NCBI RefSeq assembly: GCF_019802345.1 | Contig: NZ_JAINDZ010000005.1 | Span: forward strand, 62,001 to 126,000 | Source: Methylosinus sp. Sm6 | GTDB lineage: Bacteria; Pseudomonadota; Alphaproteobacteria; Rhizobiales; Beijerinckiaceae | Direction: 5' to 3' | DNA: 64,000 nucleotides | In this document: positions 36,423-45,022 of the stretch, one piece after another | Numbering within the stretch: the first letter of the stretch is position 1 | How the letters are laid out: each line of letters begins with the position of its first letter | Program-made: the position numbers and the translations under genes | Notes under the pieces: model-generated | Told to the model about the DNA's origin: nothing | What the model saw: only the letters and a program-made list of their open reading frames with translations | Database searches by the model: none

Positions 36423-36916
36423 GCGAATTGCTCTACAGACCCTGCGTCGGCGTGATGCTGCTCGACCGGCGCGGCCTCGCCTTCGTCGGGCGGCGGCGCC
36501 CCAAGCGCGCCGATCCCGATATCTCCGACTTCGAATGGCAGATGCCGCAGGGCGGCATAGACGAGGGCGAGGAGCCGCTCGCCGCCGCGCTGCGCGAGCT
36601 GCACGAAGAGACCAATGTGACCAGCGTCGCGCTGCTCGGCGAGGCGCGCGATTGGTACAGCTATGATCTGCCGCCCGAGGCGACCAAGCGCTGGACCGGA
36701 AGATTCCGCGGCCAGACGCAGAAATGGTTCGCGCTGCGCTTCCTCGGCGAGGAGTCGGAGATCGACATCGAACGTCCCGCCGGTGGCGCCCATGAGCCGG
36801 AGTTCGACGCCTGGCGCTGGGAGGCGCCCTCGCGCCTCCCGGGGCTGATCGTGCCATTCAAGCGCGCGGTCTATGAGCGCGTGGTGGACGACTTCGCCCA
36901 TCTCGGCGCGGAGTAG
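36419..36916 (+). CDS. rppH: RNA pyrophosphohydrolase RppH (Nudix)
   Basis: 165 residues. [20 protein letters not shown], the Nudix box [23 protein letters not shown], and the RppH-specific WQMPQGG and [14 protein letters not shown] are all present. It removes pyrophosphate from the 5' end of mRNA to start decay. The start overlaps the yibQ stop, so the two are coupled. Confidence 0.95.
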   Translation: MSELLYRPCVGVMLLDRRGLAFVGRRRPKRADPDISDFEWQMPQGGIDEGEEPLAAALRELHEETNVTSVALLGEARDWYSYDLPPEATKRWTGRFRGQTQKWFALRFLGEESEIDIERPAGGAHEPEFDAWRWEAPSRLPGLIVPFKRAVYERVVDDFAHLGAE

Positions 36917-36935
36917 GGCGGCCCCGTGACGTTCT

Positions 36936-36961
36936 CCCTTCTCCCGCGTGCGGGAGAAGGG
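36936..36961. terminator. Perfect 12-bp hairpin between convergent rppH and aspS
   Basis: CCCTTCTCCCGC and GCGGGAGAAGGG flank GT. Both genes end at this point, so it could stop transcription from both sides, but there is no T-run. The same hairpin type is common between convergent genes as a dispersed palindrome. Confidence 0.6.
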
Positions 36962-36969
36962 GCGTCCTC

Positions 36970-38748
36970 TCAGCCCTTTTCCGGCAGGTTCAGGCGGATG
37001 TGCAGCTCGCGCAGCTGCTTCGGCGTCGCCTCCGAGGGCGCCCCCATCAGCAGATCCTCGGCGCGCTGGTTCATCGGGAACAGCACCACCTCGCGCAAAT
37101 TCTCCTCGCCGGCGAGCAGCATCACGATGCGATCGACGCCCGGCGCGATGCCGCCATGCGGCGGCGCGCCATATTGAAAGGCGCGATACATGCCGCCGAA
37201 TTTTTCCAGCAGCACCTCCTCGCCATAGCCGGCGATCTCGAAAGCCTTCTTCATGATGTCCGGGCGATGGTTTCGGATCGCGCCCGACGACAATTCGATG
37301 CCGTTGCAGACGATGTCGTATTGATAGGCGAGAAGATCGAGCGGGTTCTTGCTCGTGAGCGCCTCCAGGCCGCCCTGCGGCATCGAGAAGGGATTGTGCG
37401 AGAAGTCGATTCTTTTGTCGTCCTCGTTCCACTCGTACATCGGAAAGTCGACGATCCAGCAGAACTCGAACACATCGGTCTTGCAGAGGCCGAGCTCCGA
37501 GCCGATGCGCAGGCGCGCGGCGCCGGCGAGCTTGGCGGCCTTGAGCTCCTCGCCGGCGGAGAAGAACAGAGCGTCGCCCGCCTTCACGCCGCCTTTGGCG
37601 GCGAGGGCGGCCAGCGCCTCCGGCGGGATGAACTTGGCGATCGGCCCCTTGCCGGCGAGCGCGCCATTCTCCTCGTCGAAGATGATGTAGCCCAATCCCG
37701 GCGCGCCTTCCGAGCGCGCCCAGTCGTTGAGCTTGTCGAAGAAGCTGCGCGGCTGCGCGCCGGCGCCCGGCGCCGGAATGGCGCGCACCACCTTGCCCTT
37801 GAAGGCCTTGAAGCTCACGTCGTCGCGCGCGAACTCCTCGCTCACATCGGCGATGATCAGCGGATTGCGCAGGTCCGGCTTGTCCGAGCCATATTTCAGC
37901 ATGGCGTCGCGGAAGGCGATCTTCGGGAATTGCTGCGTCACCGGCTTCGCCCCGGCAAACTCCTCGAACACGCCGCGCAGCACGGGCTCCACCGCCGCGA
38001 ACACATCCTCCTGCGTGACGAAGCTCATCTCGACATCGAGCTGATAGAATTCGCCCGGGCTGCGGTCGGCGCGCGCGTCCTCGTCGCGAAAGCAGGGCGC
38101 GATCTGGAAGTAGCGGTCGAAGCCGGCGACCATCAGCAGCTGCTTGAACTGCTGCGGCGCCTGCGGCAGCGCGTAGAATTTTCCGGGATGCAGGCGCGAG
38201 GGCACGAGGAAGTCGCGCGCGCCCTCAGGCGAGGAGGCGGTGAGGATCGGCGTCTGGAACTCGAAGAAGCCTTGGTCCTTCATGCGCCGGCGCAGCGAGT
38301 CGATGACGGCGCCGCGCAGCATGATATTGGCGTGCAGCTTCTCGCGGCGCAGATCGAGGAAGCGATAGCGCAGCCGTGTGTCTTCCGGATAGGGCTGGTC
38401 GCCGAACACCGGCAGCGGCAGCTCGGCCGCCGGGCCCAGCACCTCGATCTCGGTCACATAGACCTCGACGAGGCCGGTCGGCATTTCCGCATTCTCGGTG
38501 CCCGCGGGGCGCTTGCGCACCTCGCCGTCGAAGCGGGCGACCCATTCGGAGCGCAGCTTCTCGGCGTCGCCGAAGGCCGGAGAATCGGGATCGACGACGC
38601 ATTGGGCGAGGCCGTAATGGTCGCGCAGATCGATGAAGAGCACGCCGCCATGGTCACGAATGCGGTGGCACCAGCCGGAGAGCCGGACTTTCTGGCCGGC
38701 ATGGGCCTCGCGCAGCTCTCCACAATTATGCGAACGATAGCGATGCAT
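36970..38748 (-). CDS. aspS: Aspartyl-tRNA synthetase AspRS
   Basis: 592 residues, the bacterial AspRS length, from ATG 38748. An OB-fold anticodon domain ([23 protein letters not shown]) is followed by the class II core ([18 protein letters not shown] motif 1; [38 protein letters not shown] motif 2; [14 protein letters not shown] motif 3) and the bacterial insertion domain. The DHGG anticodon-loop sequence, with His33, resembles the non-discriminating Pseudomonas aeruginosa enzyme, so it may also charge tRNA-Asn for GatCAB conversion. Confidence 0.96.
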   Translation of the reverse strand: MHRYRSHNCGELREAHAGQKVRLSGWCHRIRDHGGVLFIDLRDHYGLAQCVVDPDSPAFGDAEKLRSEWVARFDGEVRKRPAGTENAEMPTGLVEVYVTEIEVLGPAAELPLPVFGDQPYPEDTRLRYRFLDLRREKLHANIMLRGAVIDSLRRRMKDQGFFEFQTPILTASSPEGARDFLVPSRLHPGKFYALPQAPQQFKQLLMVAGFDRYFQIAPCFRDEDARADRSPGEFYQLDVEMSFVTQEDVFAAVEPVLRGVFEEFAGAKPVTQQFPKIAFRDAMLKYGSDKPDLRNPLIIADVSEEFARDDVSFKAFKGKVVRAIPAPGAGAQPRSFFDKLNDWARSEGAPGLGYIIFDEENGALAGKGPIAKFIPPEALAALAAKGGVKAGDALFFSAGEELKAAKLAGAARLRIGSELGLCKTDVFEFCWIVDFPMYEWNEDDKRIDFSHNPFSMPQGGLEALTSKNPLDLLAYQYDIVCNGIELSSGAIRNHRPDIMKKAFEIAGYGEEVLLEKFGGMYRAFQYGAPPHGGIAPGVDRIVMLLAGEENLREVVLFPMNQRAEDLLMGAPSEATPKQLRELHIRLNLPEKG

Positions 38749-39087
38749 GGGTCTTTGGTCTCGCAGGGGAGGGGATGTTTTAGCCGCGGACAAGCGCAGG
38801 GGGAAGCGCCGGTGTCAAGCTCCCGGGCAGGAGCGGAGCCGTCGCGCCCGCCGGGACCGGCGCCGCGGGCGACCGGGATGCGGCGAGTCCGCAGGGCGGC
38901 GCCGTCCGGGCCGGGAAAGCGCCGGCTCCGCGACTCCACTTAATTTTTCGCCCGATTTTCGCGCTTTCGAGGAGAAGCAGGTCGACCCGGCGCTGCGGGA
39001 ATTCGCCGAGCGCGAGGCGCGCCTCGGCCGCGAGACCACGCTGGCCGCCGCCGCCGATCGCGCCATAGCGGAAAAGGTCGAGCGCAT
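38749..39087. other. Intergenic region aspS / glucosidase
   Basis: 339 bases. It should hold the aspS promoter (minus strand). No inverted repeats of note. A ~45-codon stretch on the plus strand (38952-39092) translates into a charged helix-like segment (VDPALREFAEREARLGRET) without start or signal and runs into antisense sequence, so it is at most a gene remnant. Confidence 0.4.
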
Positions 39088-41346
39088 TCACCCCCGCGCC
39101 GACAGCGGATGCTCGCGCACATCGGGATCGAACACGAGCGACACTTGCACGTCGCCGACCGTGCGCAGCACATGCAGCGAGATCGCCGAGCGCGCCTCCT
39201 GGCGCAAAGCGATGTCGACGCGCGCGTCGCCGAGCGACAGATTGCGCAGCACGATCTCGCCCGCGAACGCGGGCACATCGGGATTGACGAGGCGAATCTG
39301 CCGCGCCTTGTGATCGAATTCGAGGCCGAGCATGGTCTGGATCAGCAGAAACGGCGCGCTCGCCGCCCAGGCCTGCGGCGAGCAGGCGGCGGGATAGAGC
39401 GTCGGTCCGCGTCCGCGCCGCCGGCGAAAGCCGCAATAGAGCTCCGGTATCCGCCGCGCCTCCATATAGCTCGCCGCGCGCACCAGGGATTCGAAGACGA
39501 GGGCGACGCCGCGCTTGAAGCCGTAGCGGCCGAGCCCATGGGCGATGATGGCGTTGTCGTGCGGCCAGATCGAGCCATTGTGATAAGACATCGGATTGTA
39601 GCGGCTCTCGCCGCGCGCCACCGTGCGCAGGCCCCAGCCAGAGAAGAAATCCGTGTCCAGCAGGCCGTTCGCGACGCGCTCGGCGCGATCGGGCCGCGCT
39701 ATGCCGGCGTAGAGCGCATGGCCTGCATTGCTCGTGCGCACCTTGCATTGCCGCTTCTCGCCGTCGAGGGCGAGCGCATAGGTGCCGATCTCCTCGCACC
39801 AGAAGGCCGCTTCGAAGCGGTCGCGCAGCTCTTGCGCTTCGCGCACGAGCTCGGCCGCGCGCGCCTCCATGCCGAGCTCGCGCGCGCAAGCGGCGGCGAG
39901 CCGTCGCGCGGCATAGACATAGGCCTGCGCCTCGACGAGCGCGATCGGCCCTTCGGCGAGGCGCCCGTCGGCGTGGAACACGGAATCGTGCGAGTCCTTC
40001 CAGCCCTGATTGACGAGTCCCTTTTCGGTGTGGCGCTGATATTCGATGAAGCCGTCGCCGTCGATGTCGCCGGGGCCGCAGATCCAGGCGAGCGCCCGCT
40101 CGATCGACGGCCACAACTCGGCGATGAGCGCGAGATCGCCGGTGCGGCGCGCATAATAGCCGGCGAGCACGACGAACAGCGGCGTCGCATCGACCGAGCC
40201 GTAATAGAGGCCGAACGGAATTTCGCCGAGCGCGGCCATTTCGCCGCCGCGCATCTCGTGCAGGATCTTGCCGGGCTCGCAGTCCGAGCGCGCGTCGTGG
40301 CCGATCCCTTGATAGGACGCAAGCCGCTTCAGCACGCCGACGGCGATCGACGGATCGAACCACAGCATCTGCAGAGCCGTGATGACGCCATCGCGTCCGA
40401 AGGAGGTCGAATACCAGGGAATGCCGGCGTAAGGGTATAGACCTTCCGGCGTCTTGGTCAGCAGCATGCGCACATCGGCCGTCGACCGCCAGAGTATGGC
40501 GTTGAGCGTCGGATCGGAGGTCTCGACATGGGCGCAATCATGCGTCGTGGCGGCGAGCTCGCGATGCAGTCCGGTAAGGCCGCTGAAGAAGGATTGCGTC
40601 GATTTCGGCAGACGGCCACGGCTCGCCGCGGTGAGAAAAATGGTGCGCGCCTGCCGTGGCGCGAGCTGCAGCGAATAGGTCGCGACGCTGTCGACGAGCA
40701 GCGAAGGATCCGGTTCGAACGACAGCGCGGTCTCGCGCAGCACGCCGTCGAGCCCGCGATAATAGAGCGCGACGGCGCTCGCTGCGAGCACTTGCGCCCA
40801 GGCGGCGCCGCGCCGCGCGCGCCGCACGCCGCGCACCTCGAAAATATCGGCGAAGTCATTGGCGAAGGCGAGCGAGAGATTGAGCCGCACCTCCTCGGCG
40901 CTCTGATTGGAGACTTCCAGCCGCTCGCGCAGCGAGCCGTCCTTCAAATAGATGGTGCGCGAGATATAGATCGAGTCTTTGAGCAGCGCGATCTTGCCGT
41001 CGATGAAGATGTCGGGGTTGGTGAGGTCGACATAAAAGCTCAGATTGTCGTCGCGGATCGCCGAGTCGAGCAGCAGGGGCTGCGCGCCGTCGATCAGGAG
41101 CTCGAGATGCGAGAGATAGCGCGTGTCGTGGTCGAACAGGCCATCCGGTCCGCCGGCCGTCGCGCCGATGTCGCCGTGACTGTCGAAGACCGCGAATGTG
41201 TCGTCGTGCTTGAGCGTGCGGCGCGGGCGCGAGGGCGGCCCGATCGCCGGAATGTAGAACTGCAGCTCATGCGCCTGCAGCCCGTCGCCGGCCGGGTCCG
41301 ACGAGACGCTGGTTTGTTCGGCGCTTCGCTCTGAGCCGGAGGTCAC
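39088..41346 (-). CDS. Amylo-alpha-1,6-glucosidase / glycogen-debranching-type protein
   Basis: 752 residues from a GTG start. The N-terminal ~230 residues form the debranching-enzyme N domain (TFAVFDSHGDIGATAGGPDGLFDHDTRYLSHLELLIDG). The rest is an (alpha/alpha)6 toroid with IPWYSTSFGRDGVITALQMLWF, DGDGFIEYQRH, LVNQGWKDSHDSVFH and SYHNGSIWPHDNAIIAHGLGRYG, matching bacterial amylo-1,6-glucosidases. Acidic residues in GRDG and WKDS are likely catalytic or binding residues. It follows the glycosyltransferase gene on the same strand by 60 bases, a common pair in rhizobial relatives. Confidence 0.88.
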   Translation of the reverse strand: MTSGSERSAEQTSVSSDPAGDGLQAHELQFYIPAIGPPSRPRRTLKHDDTFAVFDSHGDIGATAGGPDGLFDHDTRYLSHLELLIDGAQPLLLDSAIRDDNLSFYVDLTNPDIFIDGKIALLKDSIYISRTIYLKDGSLRERLEVSNQSAEEVRLNLSLAFANDFADIFEVRGVRRARRGAAWAQVLAASAVALYYRGLDGVLRETALSFEPDPSLLVDSVATYSLQLAPRQARTIFLTAASRGRLPKSTQSFFSGLTGLHRELAATTHDCAHVETSDPTLNAILWRSTADVRMLLTKTPEGLYPYAGIPWYSTSFGRDGVITALQMLWFDPSIAVGVLKRLASYQGIGHDARSDCEPGKILHEMRGGEMAALGEIPFGLYYGSVDATPLFVVLAGYYARRTGDLALIAELWPSIERALAWICGPGDIDGDGFIEYQRHTEKGLVNQGWKDSHDSVFHADGRLAEGPIALVEAQAYVYAARRLAAACARELGMEARAAELVREAQELRDRFEAAFWCEEIGTYALALDGEKRQCKVRTSNAGHALYAGIARPDRAERVANGLLDTDFFSGWGLRTVARGESRYNPMSYHNGSIWPHDNAIIAHGLGRYGFKRGVALVFESLVRAASYMEARRIPELYCGFRRRRGRGPTLYPAACSPQAWAASAPFLLIQTMLGLEFDHKARQIRLVNPDVPAFAGEIVLRNLSLGDARVDIALRQEARSAISLHVLRTVGDVQVSLVFDPDVREHPLSARG

Positions 41347-41406
41347 GGCCGCGGCCTCTTGTTCGAATGGAGCGGCCGTCGCGGCGCGCGTCGTCGCTTT
41401 GTCGAG

Positions 41407-42579
41407 TTAGCGCGCCGGTCCGGCGATGCCTCTGTCCAGCGTCAATTGTTCGCACGGAAGCGGCGGCGGATGCGCGTCGCCGCGCGGCCGCGCGCCCGCC
41501 GCGCCCAGCAGACGTCGATAGAGCGCGACATAATCCTTCGCCATTCGCGCGGCGGAGAAGCGCGCCTCGAAGCGGCGGCGCACGCGCGCGCGATCGAGCG
41601 CGAGCACGCGGCCGAGCGCGGCGACAGCCTCGCTCACGGTCTCGGCGAGGCAGCCGGTCACGCCTTCGTCGACGACTTCCGGAACGGAGCCGCGACGGAA
41701 AGCGAGCACGGGCGTGCCGCAGGCCATGGCCTCGATCATCACGACGCCGAAAGGCTCCGGCCATTCGATCGGGAACAGCAGCGCGCGCGCCTCGCCGAGA
41801 AAGCGGTTCTTTTGCCGGTCGTCGATCTCGCCCACATAATCGATCGTCGGCGGATCGAGCAGCGGCTCGATCACGCCGTGAAAATACTCTTCGTCGGGAC
41901 GGTCGATCTTCGCTGCGATCTTGAGCGGCAGGCCGGCGGCGGAGGCGATGGCGATGGCGTGGTCGAGCCCTTTCTCGGGCGAGACGCGGCCGAGAAAGGC
42001 GAGATAGCCGCCACGCGGCTCGAGCGTCGGGGTCAGCAGGTCGAGCGGCAATCCGTTCGGCACGGTGCCGATGAAATGCGCGTGCGGCACGGGCCGGCGC
42101 TGCGCGTCGGAAATGGAGACGAGCGGCATTTCGGAAAAGCGCGTGTAGAAGTCCTCGAGGTCGGGGAGATCCTGGCGCCCGTGCAGAGTGGTGAGCGTGT
42201 GCGAAGCCATGTCGCGGAACAGCGGGAACTGCAGCTGGTCGATGTGGAAGTGCAGAATGTCGAATTGCCCTGCCATGCGGCGCGCCTTGTCGAGCATGGA
42301 GAGATAATGCGGCAGCGGATCGGGCGCGCCTTTCTGCCGGAGCGGCAGATCGCAGCAGGGCACGAGCCGCGCCGAGGTGACGGATCGTCCGCTCGCGAAC
42401 AGCGTCACCTCATGGCCTTGCGCGACGAGCTCTTCCGTGAGGTAGGAGACGACCCGCTCGGTTCCGCCATAGAGACGCGGGGGCACGCTCTCGATCAACG
42501 GGGCGATTTGCGCTATCTTGAGCGGAGGCGCACAGGCCGGGAATGTCTCGATGGGACCACGCCATTGCTGCGACAGCAT
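41407..42579 (-). CDS. Glycosyltransferase family 4 protein
   Basis: 390 residues from ATG 42579. A GT-B fold: N-terminal IAQIAPLIESVPPRLYGGTERVVSYLTEELVAQGHEVTLFASG, and a C-terminal nucleotide-sugar site FLGRVSPEKGLDHAIAIA and EWPEPFGVVMIEAMACGTPVLAFRRGSVPEVV (the EPFGxxxxE motif). It transfers sugar from an activated donor to an unknown acceptor. The pairing with a debranching-type glucosidase suggests storage or compatible glucan metabolism. Confidence 0.9.
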   Translation of the reverse strand: MLSQQWRGPIETFPACAPPLKIAQIAPLIESVPPRLYGGTERVVSYLTEELVAQGHEVTLFASGRSVTSARLVPCCDLPLRQKGAPDPLPHYLSMLDKARRMAGQFDILHFHIDQLQFPLFRDMASHTLTTLHGRQDLPDLEDFYTRFSEMPLVSISDAQRRPVPHAHFIGTVPNGLPLDLLTPTLEPRGGYLAFLGRVSPEKGLDHAIAIASAAGLPLKIAAKIDRPDEEYFHGVIEPLLDPPTIDYVGEIDDRQKNRFLGEARALLFPIEWPEPFGVVMIEAMACGTPVLAFRRGSVPEVVDEGVTGCLAETVSEAVAALGRVLALDRARVRRRFEARFSAARMAKDYVALYRRLLGAAGARPRGDAHPPPLPCEQLTLDRGIAGPAR

Positions 42580-42619
42580 TTTTCTCGACCGTTCGACGCC
42601 TGCGCTCCCCGCAAAGGTC

Positions 42620-42644
42620 AACTCTCGATCGGCGCGAAAGTTCC
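42620..42644 (-). promoter_or_regulatory. Candidate EcfG-type promoter of the glycosyltransferase-glucosidase pair
   Basis: On the minus strand GGAAC (42644-42640), 16 bases, then AGTT (42623-42620). The general-stress consensus is GGAAC, 16-17 bases, CGTT, so one position differs. It lies about 40 bases before the gene start. An EcfG-like sigma factor is encoded at 34.4 kb. Confidence 0.4.
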
Positions 42645-42683
42645 GATGCGGCGAGGCTCGCACAGAATGTCGGACCAAAAGCT

Positions 42684-43250
42684 CTAACGTTCGCCGCCTC
42701 TGCGCCGGAGCGCAGCTTCGGCGAGCTCGCGCATCGCTCCCGCGATCGCCGATCGAATTGCATCGTCGGCGATGACTCCATCGTCGTCGACGGCGTCTCT
42801 CGCGACGGGAATGTCCATGCAGGCGGCTTCGATGACGTCGGCGCCGGCGCGGTCGAGCACGATGCGCAACGCTGCATGAGCGTCGCGTGCGCCGCCATGA
42901 GCCGAAGGATTGATCCAGGCGACCGGAAGGCGATAGAGGCTCGCCCCGCCCACTGTCCAATCCAACAAGTTCTTGAAGCTTCCCGGCAGCGAGCCCGCAT
43001 ATTCCGGCGTCGAGAACAGGGCGGCGTCGGCGCCCTCGAGCAGAGCGCGCAGCTCGGCCGCCGTCTCTGGAAGCGGATCGCGGTCGTGATCGGGATTGAA
43101 ATGCGGCAGCTCGCCGAGCCGTCGATAGACGACCGCGTGAACGTTGAAGGGCGCCAGCTGCGCGGCCGCGGCGACGACCGCGCCATTCACCGATCGGGCG
43201 CGTAGGCTTCCGCTGATCAGAACAATGTCGAGGGGCGCCTTTTCCGACAC
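42684..43250 (-). CDS. NADPH-dependent FMN reductase
   Basis: 188 residues from GTG 43250 (a TTG at 43310 would add 20 poor residues). It is flavodoxin-like: IVLISGSLRARSVNGAVVAAAA (phosphate-binding loop), ALFSTPEYAGSLPGSFKNLLDWT (the FMN reductase signature), and LPVAWINPSAHGGARDA. It reduces FMN, or quinones or metals, with NADPH in the cytoplasm. No obvious partner gene. The start is uncertain. Confidence 0.88.
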   Translation of the reverse strand: MSEKAPLDIVLISGSLRARSVNGAVVAAAAQLAPFNVHAVVYRRLGELPHFNPDHDRDPLPETAAELRALLEGADAALFSTPEYAGSLPGSFKNLLDWTVGGASLYRLPVAWINPSAHGGARDAHAALRIVLDRAGADVIEAACMDIPVARDAVDDDGVIADDAIRSAIAGAMRELAEAALRRRGGER

Positions 43251-43329
43251 GGGGCCATCATCTTCGTAGTCGATCAGCAGCGATGCGGCGAGCGAGCCGC
43301 CTCGGCGCAAAGGGCGATCGGAAAGCGTT

Positions 43330-43773
43330 CTAGAACACGAGCACCGCCGCGCGGATGGTCAGAGCGAGCAGGACCAGCGACGCGGCGACGAAGATCGAAA
43401 AGCGGCGTATCATGACGTTCGTGGTCGACTGCACCAGGCTATGGGCGACGCGCAGGGCCACATAACCCCAGGCGAGCGCCGTTTCGAGCGCGCCGTCGGC
43501 GCCGAGCATGGCGAGCGTGAGGGCGACGGCGTAGAACAAAGTCGGCTGCTCGTGAAGATGATTGTAATTATCGGCTTTCCAACGCGCGCGAGCGGGAATC
43601 TGCGCGTTGAACTCTTCCTTGGTCTGTTCCGGATCGAGCGCCATGCGCGCTTTTCGCATGGCGGGAATGCGCGTCGCATAGAGCCACGCCCACATGACGA
43701 AAGTCCAAAGGACCAGCGCGACGATCGGCGCGAGCAGGGGGCTGTGTCGCAATGTCATCTCCATTGAATGCAT
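43330..43773 (-). CDS. MAPEG-family membrane protein
   Basis: 147 residues with four membrane helices (LLAPIVALVLWTFVMWAWLYATRI; FYAVALTLAML; LAWGYVALRVAHSLVQSTTNV; IFVAASLVLLALTIRAAVLV). The block DNYNHLHEQPTLFYAVAL and ALRVAHSLVQ are the MAPEG patterns (Glu-Gln-Pro and Arg-x-x-His-Ser). Members include glutathione-dependent enzymes; many bacterial ones, including this, are uncharacterised. Confidence 0.85.
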   Translation of the reverse strand: MHSMEMTLRHSPLLAPIVALVLWTFVMWAWLYATRIPAMRKARMALDPEQTKEEFNAQIPARARWKADNYNHLHEQPTLFYAVALTLAMLGADGALETALAWGYVALRVAHSLVQSTTNVMIRRFSIFVAASLVLLALTIRAAVLVF

Positions 43774-43890
43774 CGGAACGATGGAAGCTACGCCTCGAGC
43801 CTTTTACCCTACGGCGCCGAACTCACTACTGCCTACTGCCCGCTGCTGCCCCGCCGGCTCGATCGTAGCCGCGACAACCGCGACAATTTC

Positions 43891-43960
43891 TTGGCGCCAG
43901 CCCATCAGCAGCGGCTATACTGTGGCGGTTCCGGGGTCTTTCGGCGAAGCCCCTGTTTTT
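43891..43960 (+). promoter_or_regulatory. Possible promoter and terminator-like hairpin in the protease leader
   Basis: TTGGCG (43891-43896) and TATACT (43916-43921) are 19 bases apart. Just downstream, GGGG-T-CTT (43933-43940) can pair with AAG-CCCC (43947-43953) around TCGGCG, followed by TGTTTTT. The hairpin has a bulge. The protease gene starts 70 bases further on, so this may be a short transcript or attenuator. Confidence 0.3.
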
Positions 43961-44030
43961 GCTACTGCCGAGCTTGTGTGGACGGAGGCTTGTCGAATAG
44001 GCATTGTCTTGAACGAGACATGAGGACGCG

Positions 44031-44978
44031 ATGAAGAACGTCGAAATTCGTCTTTTTGCCGCAGCGCTTTGCGCCGGAGCCGTCGCCGCGGCCGCGGCCG
44101 CCTCGTCGGCCCAGGCCGGAATGGGGCTGGACGCCAATGTCGCCGGCGTCGGCGCGATTGCGCCGACCAAGGTTCTGGTGCTCGGCTCCGAGCATCGCGC
44201 CAACGCCGAGCAATATGCCGTCAGGAACAAGCTCGATCTCTCCACGCTGAAGCGCGTGCATGCCGCTTCGGGGCTCGTGACCTGCGGGAGGGCGCATGGC
44301 GCCGGCCAGCTGACGGTGGCCAATGACGTGATCACCACGGCCGCTCACGTGTTCCTCGACGAGCGCGGCGCGCATCGCTCGCGCGCCTGCCATTTCGTCA
44401 CTGACGTCGAGGGAAAAAAGCGCCGCATTCCGATCGACATGAGCACGATCGTCGCCGGCGCGGCCAAGCCCTATTCGGCCAAGGCCGTCAATGATTGGGC
44501 GGTGGCGCGCCTCGCGCAGCCGCTCGAAGACGTGAGCCCTTATGATCTCGCCGAGCAGGTCGGCGTCGATCAGCCGGTGGAGTTCGTCTCGCGCGGCCAT
44601 TCCGATTGGCGCAATGCGGAGACCATGTCCTTCGAGGCGTGCCGGCTGCGCGCGCAGACCAATCAGGCGAAGGGCGGCACGCGCGAATTCGCCTTCGATT
44701 GCGGCACCGGCGACGGCGCCTCGGGCGGCGCGGTGCTGGCCGGCGAGCAGCGGCTGCGGCTCGGCGCCATTCTGGTCGGCTGGCGCAGCAGCGATCCGGC
44801 GCGCGTCGCGCCCTATTCGCAGGACAATTACAACTTCGTCGTCTCGATCGAGGGCCCGTTCCGCGAGGCCGTGCTCGCCGCCGCGCGGCGCGACACCGGC
44901 ACGGCGACGGCGCAGTCGCAGCCGGCCGAGAAGACCAGCGAGGCCGAGGGCGCCCGTCGCTCCGCCGGCCGCGATTGA
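44031..44978 (+). CDS. Exported trypsin-like serine protease
   Basis: 315 residues with a signal peptide (LFAAALCAGAVAAAAAASSAQAG). The triad is readable: His106 in ITTAAHVF, Asp155 in NDWAVARL, Ser231 in GDGASGGAV. Three Cys pairs are possible (VTCGRAH/RACHFV; FEACRL/FDCGTG). It is a small S1/glutamyl-endopeptidase-like enzyme acting outside the cytoplasm. The C-terminal ~30 residues are disordered. It stands alone; substrate unknown. Confidence 0.85.
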   Translation: MKNVEIRLFAAALCAGAVAAAAAASSAQAGMGLDANVAGVGAIAPTKVLVLGSEHRANAEQYAVRNKLDLSTLKRVHAASGLVTCGRAHGAGQLTVANDVITTAAHVFLDERGAHRSRACHFVTDVEGKKRRIPIDMSTIVAGAAKPYSAKAVNDWAVARLAQPLEDVSPYDLAEQVGVDQPVEFVSRGHSDWRNAETMSFEACRLRAQTNQAKGGTREFAFDCGTGDGASGGAVLAGEQRLRLGAILVGWRSSDPARVAPYSQDNYNFVVSIEGPFREAVLAAARRDTGTATAQSQPAEKTSEAEGARRSAGRD

Positions 44979-44986
44979 CGAAACGA

Positions 44987-45018
44987 GCGAATAGCGAGTA
45001 GCGCTATTCGCTATTCGC
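44987..45018. repeat. 32-bp palindrome between convergent genes
   Basis: Arms of 16 bases (GCGAATAGCGAGTAGC and GCTATTCGCTATTCGC) match at 15 positions with no spacer. The core GAATAGC/GCTATTC is repeated inside each arm. It lies between the stops of the protease and ahpF. It may work as a bidirectional terminator or be a dispersed palindromic repeat. Confidence 0.75.
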
Positions 45019-45022
45019 CCCC

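Noticed and set aside
36936-36961. Standard intrinsic terminator between rppH and aspS
   Set aside because: The stem is perfect, but there is no T-run on either side, so it is kept only as a possible bidirectional hairpin.
41407-42960. 517-residue version of the glycosyltransferase
   Set aside because: The extra 127 residues are Arg/Ser-rich noise overlapping the FMN reductase gene; the ATG at 42579 starts the GT-B fold properly.
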